DNA of 64,000 bases. Origin: Flavobacterium sp. Sd200. GTDB lineage: Bacteria > Bacteroidota > Bacteroidia > Flavobacteriales > Flavobacteriaceae. This document shows positions 46,660-55,100 of the stretch, piece by piece. The stretch covers positions 1,240,001 to 1,304,000 of the forward strand of contig NZ_WUMN01000001.1 of NCBI RefSeq assembly GCF_009826935.1. The letters run 5' to 3'. Numbering within the stretch: position 1 is the first letter of the stretch; every line of letters begins with the position of its first letter. Position numbers and translations under genes: made by a program. The notes below the pieces were generated by a model. It did not search any database. It was not told the DNA's origin and was given only the letters and a program-made list of their open reading frames with translations.

Positions 46660-49152
46660 TTACATTTTAACTAATTGTATTATTTTCTTAGTCCCATTAC
46701 TTTCCACTACTGCATAATAATTTGCAGACGGAAGTTTTGATAGGTCTATTACCGGATTTAGAGCATTTGGCTGCATAACTACAACCTGCTGACCTAACGA
46801 ATTGAACACCTCAACTTTGGTTATAATTTCAGAATAAGAAATATTTAAAACACCTGCAACCGGATTAGGATAGTATTTCAAATTACTCATAGCGTATTTG
46901 TCTTTAGACAACACCACCTGCACTGTTACTGCAAGGGGCTCTAAACTTCTACATCCGTCTACGGTCTGCATTGCATAATAGGTGTTTTCGGTAATCACTT
47001 CAGAAAAAGGATCTAACGCCCCTGTTCCTGCCAGGGCGTTTTCTAAAGAAGCATACCAAATTACTTCTGTTCCGGTAACATCAATATTATTTATAAAAAC
47101 AGGGTCGTTGGTGGTGAACACCTGTGGAGAAATACCTGTTGGAGCCGGAGTAACATTTACCGTTACAATAGCCGAACCAGCATGTATAGCCTCACATATA
47201 TTTGGATTTGATCCTACAACAGAAACTAAAGAATAGGTGGTTGTTGCCGTTGGCGTTACCGGAATAACAGTACCGCTGGTGTAGTTTGTAACAGTATGAT
47301 TTTCTGTCCCATCGCTGTAAACTACTGTATAGGCTTGCTCTTGTAAGGCAGATATAGCTATCTGTAAATTAGCTCCTTCGCCTGAACATAGTGTGGTACT
47401 CCCCGAAATTACAGCACCTGATGCAGCACAGTTAACCACCAGATCCTGACTTACGCTAACAGCAGGGCTAAACAGCAAGTTACCTCCCTGAGAAGCTGTT
47501 ATTGTGGTAGTACCTACCCCAACAATGGTAACCAAACCATTTGCATCTACCGTGGCCACCAATGGGTCACTGCTAGTATAGGTAACCGGGAGTAATGATG
47601 ATGCTGTTGCCTCGAGACTAAAATCAGGAGCACCATAGGTTACAGGAGCAAGTGCATTAAAAGTAATGGTTTGGGATGATAACTGAAAATAAATAAATGC
47701 TGCACTTATGTTTGTAACACCATCATTTAACTGTGGCTGTAATATAATACCGTCTCCTCCATCCATTACTTCCGGCAGGGTTACAGTAAATGTAGCAATA
47801 CCATTCTCATCGGTCAAAGCAGTTACGGCTATATTATTGGCATTTGCCGTTTGCGCCGTGCCGTCTATAAGATAAGATTCAATTGTAATCAAACCTACAT
47901 TAACCACAATAATAAAATACTTAAATGTATATCCGCTAACCAGGTTGTTGTACTGGTCTCTTGCCACACAAGTAACAGTACTTGTTGCTCCTAAAGCCAA
48001 AGGAGCGCTAATTGATACCGATGAATTGCTGTTAGGTGCACCTGCATTTATCTGTTGGGTTAACACAGCATCGTCATATCCTGCAGCAACAACAGTAACT
48101 TCTTTAGATCCTGAAACAGTTAATAAAATATTCAAACCGGAAGGTTTCAGTTTTAAGCTGCCCTCTGTAAGATCATAATCCGTACCGCTTGTAAGAACCT
48201 CAGCACCAATTTTAACTTCGGTAACCGCTGCTCTCCATACTGCATCATCAGTAAATGTTATATCAATATCATTATCAACGTTGTTATCAGTAATATCTGC
48301 TACAAGTGTTGGTGTAACCACACCCGCAGGTGCTGCAGGTGTAACGTCATCCCACGTCAATCCAAACCTTAGTTCATCCATCTCAACTCCCGGTGTAGAA
48401 CTGTTACCATTTTGTTTAATAAAAAAGCCGCTAACATCAGCAATATCAGTAGTTGGTGTTGCCGTAAATGTATAAGTCGGTTCAGCTATACCGGGCACAG
48501 GATTAACCCAGAGGTTACAAACATCATTACCGCTACCCGAAACCATTTGGTAAGAAACTACTATAAGTACCGGAGTATTTAACGGAAGATCTGTACTGCT
48601 GTATTGCAGGTTTGTTGCAGATGTACCTACGGTTGTCTGGTTTGCCCTTGCAGAAAAGCCAATATTAAAAAAGCCTGTATTGGCAGATGGCTTTACCCAA
48701 ACCGTCGCCGCTATAGACCCTGAGCCAGGGGCAGCACTTACAGTGGCCACAGAATTTGGCAATAAACCTGCAAAATAACCCGTTGCACTCGAAACATCGG
48801 TAACATTCAGTATGTAAGAATAATAAACTGTTCCCGAAGTGGTTTGAGTAAATGTTTTAATAGCATCTTCTCCTCCACCCGAGAAAGCCACCTTATTTCC
48901 GGTAGAGGCAGCAAGACCACTATAGCTTAAACTTCCTTCAGTAATAAGCATATCAGATGAAGACGACTGATTTAGTATCCAACCTCCGGCAGTTTGGGCA
49001 GGTAAAGATTCTCCAACAGTATAATCAAGTCCGTCATAATGTGGCAATGCTACCTGAGCATGCCCTGAGTAGCCCGCAAGAAGCAAAATCAATAAAGAAA
49101 CGTTTTTTGCTGAATTCGAAAATTCACTAAAGATCGATGTAATTTTCTTCAT
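46660..49152 (-). CDS. T9SS-exported multidomain protein in the pectin regulon
   Basis: An 830-residue protein with a long signal peptide ending in GYSGHAQ (near residue 33). Residues ~35-270 look like a concanavalin-type jelly roll (LDYTVGESLPAQTAGGW, then GVEMDELRFGLTWDDV). Residues ~285-370 resemble the DUF1533 module (AVWRAAVTEVKIGAEVLTSGTDYDLTEGSLKLKPSG). Several Ig-like domains follow, one of BIG2 type (YTSSDPLVATVDANGLVTIVGVGTTTITA). Residues ~760-830 are a T9SS sorting domain (YYPNPVAGVLNIS, ending in IIQLVKM). There is no recognisable catalytic domain, so it may bind polysaccharide on the cell surface. Operator B at its promoter ties it to the pectin genes. Domain calls are by pattern and moderately sure. 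Confidence 0.78.
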   Translation of the reverse strand: MKKITSIFSEFSNSAKNVSLLILLLAGYSGHAQVALPHYDGLDYTVGESLPAQTAGGWILNQSSSSDMLITEGSLSYSGLAASTGNKVAFSGGGEDAIKTFTQTTSGTVYYSYILNVTDVSSATGYFAGLLPNSVATVSAAPGSGSIAATVWVKPSANTGFFNIGFSARANQTTVGTSATNLQYSSTDLPLNTPVLIVVSYQMVSGSGNDVCNLWVNPVPGIAEPTYTFTATPTTDIADVSGFFIKQNGNSSTPGVEMDELRFGLTWDDVTPAAPAGVVTPTLVADITDNNVDNDIDITFTDDAVWRAAVTEVKIGAEVLTSGTDYDLTEGSLKLKPSGLNILLTVSGSKEVTVVAAGYDDAVLTQQINAGAPNSNSSVSISAPLALGATSTVTCVARDQYNNLVSGYTFKYFIIVVNVGLITIESYLIDGTAQTANANNIAVTALTDENGIATFTVTLPEVMDGGDGIILQPQLNDGVTNISAAFIYFQLSSQTITFNALAPVTYGAPDFSLEATASSLLPVTYTSSDPLVATVDANGLVTIVGVGTTTITASQGGNLLFSPAVSVSQDLVVNCAASGAVISGSTTLCSGEGANLQIAISALQEQAYTVVYSDGTENHTVTNYTSGTVIPVTPTATTTYSLVSVVGSNPNICEAIHAGSAIVTVNVTPAPTGISPQVFTTNDPVFINNIDVTGTEVIWYASLENALAGTGALDPFSEVITENTYYAMQTVDGCRSLEPLAVTVQVVLSKDKYAMSNLKYYPNPVAGVLNISYSEIITKVEVFNSLGQQVVVMQPNALNPVIDLSKLPSANYYAVVESNGTKKIIQLVKM

Positions 49153-49299
49153 AAATTAAATTTTTATTTGGTTAGTAAGGATTCGGTCAGAAATAAAAAA
49201 TAAGGGAAAAAGGAAAACATTTTGTAACTAATTAATGTACAAGTATCTTGATCTGTCAATAAAATAAGGCATCTTGGATTAGTTAACAAATTTTAACAA

Positions 49300-49313
49300 A
49301 GCAATCGATTACA
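49300..49313 (-). promoter_or_regulatory. Operator B, LacI-type palindrome
   Basis: On the minus strand TGTAATCGATTGCT, 12 of 14 bases identical to the perfect site at 49453. It follows the -7 box directly and covers the predicted start of the 830-aa protein gene, leaving a ~155-nt leader. Confidence 0.75.
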
Positions 49314-49321
49314 CAAATGTA
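49314..49321 (-). promoter_or_regulatory. -7 box of the 830-aa T9SS protein gene
   Basis: TACATTTG on the minus strand fits TAnnTTTG and touches operator B. No well-placed -33 TTTG; TTG at 49335-49333 is only 11 nt away. Confidence 0.55.
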
Positions 49322-49422
49322 TATATAATTTTCAATTTAAAAAATAATTACCAATAAAAATATACTAAGTGTAATTTTAAAGCTATATATTTTAGTATAA
49401 TGTAATTTTTTTAAAAAAATAA

Positions 49423-49452
49423 TTTGGTTGTAAAGAAATAATTTTAATTTTG
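49423..49452 (+). promoter_or_regulatory. Promoter of the pectate lyase gene
   Basis: TTTG (49423-49426), 18 nt, then TAATTTTG (49445-49452): a complete Bacteroidota promoter. It touches operator C. The 362-bp gap 49153-49514 holds only this promoter, the divergent one and their operators; no gene was seen. Confidence 0.78.
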
Positions 49453-49466
49453 TGTAATCGATTACA
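49453..49466 (+). promoter_or_regulatory. Operator C, perfect LacI-type palindrome
   Basis: TGTAATCGATTACA, a perfect 14-bp palindrome centred on CG. It starts at the base after the -7 box and covers the predicted transcription start of the pectate lyase gene, so a bound repressor would block RNA polymerase. Confidence 0.82.
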
Positions 49467-49514
49467 TGTTACACATACCTATCCTAACATTTTATAACCT
49501 TTAAATTACTAACA

Positions 49515-52010
49515 ATGAAAAAAATCTTATTTTGTCTTTCATTTATGTTTGTCTCCATGCAATTATGGGCGCAAACTGTAACAATTACCCAGTCAACGGG
49601 GTGGTTAGAATCTGCCTATGTAAAATGGAATCCTGTTTCGGGAGCCGACAGTTACAGGGTTTATTATACTGGTGGCGGATTTACGGATCGCCTTATTGAT
49701 AACCAGCTTATCAGGAACTATGGAAGCTATTATCGCGCCGATATTCCGGGGCTTGCAGCCGGAACTTATACCGTTAAAGTTGCGCCTGTAACTGCTAACG
49801 TTGAAGGTACTGCGACTGTATCGGGATCAGTAACAGTTTTGTCACACGACAGAAACGGTTTTGCCCATGAGGGAGGAAATGTTCCCGGAGCTTATAACCT
49901 TGACGGTACTTTAAAAAGTAATGCAGTGGTAATATATGTTACCCAAAACACTAAAAATACAGTTTCGTTAACGGTTACAGGTGCTAACTCTAACCCATGT
50001 GTAGGCTTACAGGCCATTCTAGACGGCTACAAAAGAGGACGCGACAACCGCCCATTGGCCATAAGGCTAATAGGAAACGTTACAGATCCTTCTACACTGT
50101 TAAATGGTGATGCCGTGATAGAAAACGACAACAACCCGCTTGCTACTATAACTGTTGAAGGCATAGGATCTGATGCAGTAGTGAACGGATGGGGAATCCG
50201 TATAAAAAAGGGAACTAACATAGAAATACGTAATCTTGGTTTTATGTTAACCAATGCCAGTGAAGGAGACAATGTTGGCCTACAACAGGATAACGACCAC
50301 ATATGGGTACACAACTGCGATATGTTTTATGGAGCCCCGGGTGGCGATGCCGACCAGGCCAAAGGAGACGGTGCTTTAGACTGTAAAAAATCTACCTATA
50401 TAACATTTTCATACAATCACTTTTGGGACAGCGGAAAATGCAACCTTTTAGGTTTGAGTGAAAATACAACAACAGGGCTTTACATAACCTATCACCACAA
50501 CTGGTATGACCATTCTGATTCACGCCATCCGCGTGTACGCTTTTATTCGGCGCACGTTTACAATAATTATTATGACGGTAACTCTAAATATGGCGCAGGC
50601 TCTACCGAAGGATCGTCAGTATTTATGGAAGGCAACTATTTCCGTAACTGTAAATATCCAATGCTTACCTCAATGCAGGGAACAGACATTTACAATGGTG
50701 CGCAGGGAACATTTTCGAGCGAAGACGGAGGTACTATTAAAGCCTTTAACAACTACATGATAGGCCAAACCCGTTTTGTAGCCTATGATGCCACAAATTA
50801 TCCTGTTCAGTTTGATGCTATAGTAACCACTACAAGAAGCCAAACCATTAGCAGCAGCATTACATCAAGGCAGGGCGGTAATGCATATAATAATTTCGAC
50901 ACTAATTCGGCATTATATATCAGCAGTTTAGCAATAGATACACCCGAGGCAGGCAGAGATAAAGCCATATTATATTCAGGACGTGTTTCGGGAGGCGATA
51001 TAAGCTGGACTTTTAATAATACTGTAGACGATCCATCTTATGCTGTAAATACAGGATTGATGTCTCTTCTATCTTCATATACATCGGGTATTGTTTCTAT
51101 ACAGGGTGAATCAGGATCATCGGGAGGCTCACAAACCCTTACTATTCCAACCAACAACACTCAGGCCGTTGCTGCCAATACCGCTATTAGTAATATGGTA
51201 TTTACATGGGGCGGCACAGCGACAGATGCAACTGTTACCGGGCTTCCTGCTTCAGGAATAACTTATGTTAAAAACACCGCTGCAAAAACCGTAACGGTAT
51301 CGGGCACGCCAACGGCAAATGTTAGTTTTACAATTACAACTACCGGAACATCAGGAAACCCAGCAACAGGAACGGGAACTATAACAATTGGAGGCACTTC
51401 TACAGGCAACCAGATACACAACTTTACCGCATCAGGTCTGTCAAGTAATTTTTACACCTTTACGTCTGCCAATATGAATTCTAATCCCGGATCGGCAACC
51501 TATGACGGCCTTACCCTTACTGCCCGTTTAAAAATTGAAAGTGCTACAAATATAAGGTACACAACAACAACCGAATCTACTTTAACTTTGGTATTGGACC
51601 CAACTTTTAGCGGAACTATTAAGCTTAATAATGTTTCTTACACAGCATCGGCAGGGATAGTTACAATACCTTCAGTTCCGGCAGGCATAAATACCATTAC
51701 TAAAGGAAGTACTACAAACCTTTATTACATAAAAACAGAATATGACCAGTCGATGTTAGATACAAATCAAAACATTACCAATTCAAGATCTGCATTATAT
51801 CCAAATCCTGTAAAGAATGAATTGAATATATCTCTTACAAATTCTGCCATGCTACAAAATATTTCTATTTATAACCTGGCGGGGCAATTGGTAAAAAGCA
51901 TTAACGGTAACAAAACCAGTGTTGACACAAGTTTGCTGAGCAGCGGAACTTATTTGATAAAAGTGACCACCAATCAGGGTGTTATTCAGCAACGAATAGT
52001 AAAAGAATAA
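49515..52010 (+). CDS. T9SS-exported pectate lyase, polysaccharide lyase family 1
   Basis: An 831-residue secreted enzyme with signal peptide (MKKILFCLSFMFVSMQLWAQ). Residues ~22-105 are an FnIII-like domain (ESAYVKWNPVSGADSYRVYYTGG). Residues ~110-430 are the PL1 beta helix: GIRIKKGTNIEIRNLGF, DHIWVHNCDMF, the calcium-side Asp residues in GGDADQAKGDGALDCK, and HHNWYDHSDSRHPRVRF with the catalytic Arg region at R337-R342. It cleaves polygalacturonate by beta elimination. Then come an Ig-like domain (~545-625), a beta domain (~632-755) that may bind carbohydrate, and a T9SS sorting domain (~760-831; ALYPNPVKNELNIS, ending in QRIVKE). It has its own promoter and operator C. It supplies the unsaturated oligomers used by GH105. 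Confidence 0.92.
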   Translation: MKKILFCLSFMFVSMQLWAQTVTITQSTGWLESAYVKWNPVSGADSYRVYYTGGGFTDRLIDNQLIRNYGSYYRADIPGLAAGTYTVKVAPVTANVEGTATVSGSVTVLSHDRNGFAHEGGNVPGAYNLDGTLKSNAVVIYVTQNTKNTVSLTVTGANSNPCVGLQAILDGYKRGRDNRPLAIRLIGNVTDPSTLLNGDAVIENDNNPLATITVEGIGSDAVVNGWGIRIKKGTNIEIRNLGFMLTNASEGDNVGLQQDNDHIWVHNCDMFYGAPGGDADQAKGDGALDCKKSTYITFSYNHFWDSGKCNLLGLSENTTTGLYITYHHNWYDHSDSRHPRVRFYSAHVYNNYYDGNSKYGAGSTEGSSVFMEGNYFRNCKYPMLTSMQGTDIYNGAQGTFSSEDGGTIKAFNNYMIGQTRFVAYDATNYPVQFDAIVTTTRSQTISSSITSRQGGNAYNNFDTNSALYISSLAIDTPEAGRDKAILYSGRVSGGDISWTFNNTVDDPSYAVNTGLMSLLSSYTSGIVSIQGESGSSGGSQTLTIPTNNTQAVAANTAISNMVFTWGGTATDATVTGLPASGITYVKNTAAKTVTVSGTPTANVSFTITTTGTSGNPATGTGTITIGGTSTGNQIHNFTASGLSSNFYTFTSANMNSNPGSATYDGLTLTARLKIESATNIRYTTTTESTLTLVLDPTFSGTIKLNNVSYTASAGIVTIPSVPAGINTITKGSTTNLYYIKTEYDQSMLDTNQNITNSRSALYPNPVKNELNISLTNSAMLQNISIYNLAGQLVKSINGNKTSVDTSLLSSGTYLIKVTTNQGVIQQRIVKE

Positions 52011-52030
52011 TACAAAAACTTAAACAAAAT

Positions 52031-52069
52031 AAAAGTCCTGAATATCATTACTGATTTTCAGGACTTTTT
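52031..52069 (+). terminator. Terminator of the pectate lyase gene
   Basis: A 12-bp stem (52031-52042 with 52057-52068), 14-nt loop, ending in five T. It lies 20 bp after the stop codon. Confidence 0.85.
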
Positions 52070-52125
52070 ATATAAAATAGTTGATTTTTTTAAGCTAAGA
52101 ATTATTACAATCTTTCTTAGTATTT

Positions 52126-52160
52126 AAAAAGCTTCCGTTGCACAAAGGCGCAACGGAAAC
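52126..52160 (-). terminator. Terminator of the FnIII/GEVED protein gene
   Basis: A 9-bp stem (52133-52141 with 52150-52158), 8-nt loop, followed on the minus strand by a T-run (52130-52126). It lies about 27 bp after the stop codon of the 52187 gene. Confidence 0.75.
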
Positions 52161-52186
52161 TTTACACAAACAGTAACACTACTTAA

Positions 52187-55100
52187 TTAGTAAACTATTC
52201 TTTTGCTTATTTTACCTTTTTCGGTATTTATTTCTACAATGAGTACCTGTTGTTGCAATTGCATACTATTAATAACAGCTTTACTGTTATTGATATTCGA
52301 TTCATTATAAAGCTTCCTTCCGCGAATGTCATATACGGTTACATCTCTAATTAAAGCATTGGAAGATGTAATATTTACAATGTTATCCTGCTTGTATACA
52401 ATTATGCTTTTAGCAAGGATTTCGGGAGAATTTATATCTAAGACAGAAGTACTTACCCATTCACTATAATCACCATCACCACATACTGTTCGAACAAAAA
52501 GATAATGAGATTGTGCAGCGTTGTAAGGTGCATCACCTATAAAGAATGTTGTAGTTGCTGTACCGTTTCCGGTAGGCTCAGTCGCAGAAGTACTAAATAC
52601 ATATTCATAGCCCTGAGGCAACCCTCCTAATACGGGTGGAGACCATCTTAACTCTGCAGTAGTATTATCTATCGGCTCAATTGAAGGTGCATATGGAGGG
52701 AAACACGAAGGCGCAGCAACAATATTTATTGTATAATCTTCTGCTTCACCATTACTCATATTACCACAAGCCGTTATTGCAGGAAAAGCAGTAGCAGAAT
52801 TTCTTATTCTCATTCTGTATGTACCTAATTGCACAGTTAGAGGCACACTAATACTGCCAAGACTTGCCGGCGATGACAAAAGAGATGTTACAAATATTCT
52901 TTCGCTGTCTTCAAAATAAAAGTTACCGTTCCAGTCTATCCATACCGCATAAGAATATGATCCTTCAGGATGTGTGGCACTAATTGCAAACGAAGCTCCT
53001 GGATATGTTGTTACAGAAAAATCTTCTGTATAATCTGTATATTCACTAAAGCCTGATTCATTAGTAAAGTTAACATCTGCACCTGTAGTGGTTATACTGC
53101 TTATGTAGTAGTCTTGAGAATTTGTATTTGTTGGTACACAGTAGCCTGCATAAAAGCTATAGCTAACCCAAGTACTGTAATTTTCATCCTCGCAAGCTGA
53201 ACGCACATAGAGATAATTGGTTTCATTTGCAGTTATGGCAACGTCTACTGCATTAAGAAGAGCTGTAAATGTACCGCTTTCAGGAGCTGTTTCTGATGTT
53301 GATACAGCATATTCATAACCAGAAGGTAAACCTGTATTTGGTGCTATCCAGCTAATGTTTGCCGAGGTTAGCGATGTAAGGCTAACATTTAATTCCCTTG
53401 GCACATCACAAAGCGCAGGAGGTGTTAACGTCCATACCAGGGTAAAGTTACCAACGTTTACCTGATTATAACTTCCATCCTGTATCCAGTAAACCCTTTG
53501 TGTATTCCCTGTAAGGTTTTCCCATTCTACCTGCTGAAGGTCGTCATCAAAACAATTTATGTAATTTTCACCAGGACAAATATTACCGTAAGCAACATAA
53601 TTTTCAGAATCATAGTCGTTAGATGATTGTCCAATATTAAGCGTATAACCGTTAGGAACATCTATGTAATAGATTAGGTCCGGAGAAGTATTTCCTCCTG
53701 CACAGCTAAAATTATAATCAGCATTTGCACCTACAGTGGTGTGTGTATATGGGCTTGTCTGCGTTGCAAGATCTACAGCGCTATCGCAATTATCTGCCAT
53801 AAAATATCTAAATGGCAAAGAAGTAGACCATTGGCTGTAATCGCCATCGCCACAATTGGTCCTTACATGCAGGTAATAATAGGTATTATCCAGAATATCA
53901 GTGTATCCGGTAACAAATGTATCCGTCGTAGCGGTACCCGATGCCGGTGGTATTGCCGATGTAGATACAGAATATTCATAGCCCACAGGTGCTGTACCCC
54001 TGTTTTGAGCTTCCCAAATAAGATTTACTGTTTGAGATGCTACACCTGCACCTCTTAAATTTATTGGCACATAGCATGTAGGGGTTGTAGTAGTAATTTC
54101 AATTTTATAATCCTGTGCCATACCGTTGCTGTTTGGTGTACAGGCACTAACCACATTAGATGTACCACGAGTGCGCAGCCTCATCCTGTAATTGCCGGGG
54201 GCAATTATGGCAGGTATTTGTACGGTTCCTGTATAGGTAGTATTTACGGTTCCTATGTTTGTGTGGCTTCTTATCAGCTCGCCTTCATCGTCAAAATCAA
54301 GATCGTTGTTCCAGTCTACGTAAACATCCAATACTGAGTAAGATTGTACAACAGCCGAATAATTGAAACTGCCACCTTGCTCCTGGCTTACAGCCATAGT
54401 ATCAAAATTATTAACATAGGCTGTAGTTTGTGCCGTTGTATTTGCAATGTTAGTAAAGCCAACAGTTGTACTAAAACCATATATAGCATAACCAAGATAG
54501 CTTGATACAGGTATGCAGTGACCCGAATAAAAACTAAGTGTTACCCACTCTCCATATCCATCGGTACCACAATTAGACCTTACATGCAAATAATTATACT
54601 GGTTTGGAGTACTTACAACATCGTTTACAAAAAGTTCAGTTGTTGATGTACCTGTCTCCGGTGGCGTAGCCGATGTTGTTACGGCATACTCATAGCCAGT
54701 TGGTGCACTTGTAGTGGGCAATGACCAGCTTACATTAACCGAAGAGTCATTATTTAAAACAGCAGTAAGTGCCAAAGGTACATTACATACAGGCGGCTCA
54801 GTCAATGTCCATGCTATAGTATAAGAACCTGCATTTGTTGTACCAGTACCCGCTCCGTCCTGTACCCAATATACAGTTTGGGTTGCTCCTGTATTATTTA
54901 TCCACGTCAATTGAGCCGTATCAGGATCGTTGGTACAGTTTATAGCTATCGGCGCATCACAACTGCCGTAAAATACAGAATGTACAGAATCATAATCATT
55001 AACGGTTTGACCAATCACTAAAGTATAACCGTTACCTACTGTTACAGAATAGTATATATCTGCTCCTGTACCGGTGGCATTGCACGATGGTGTATAGTTA

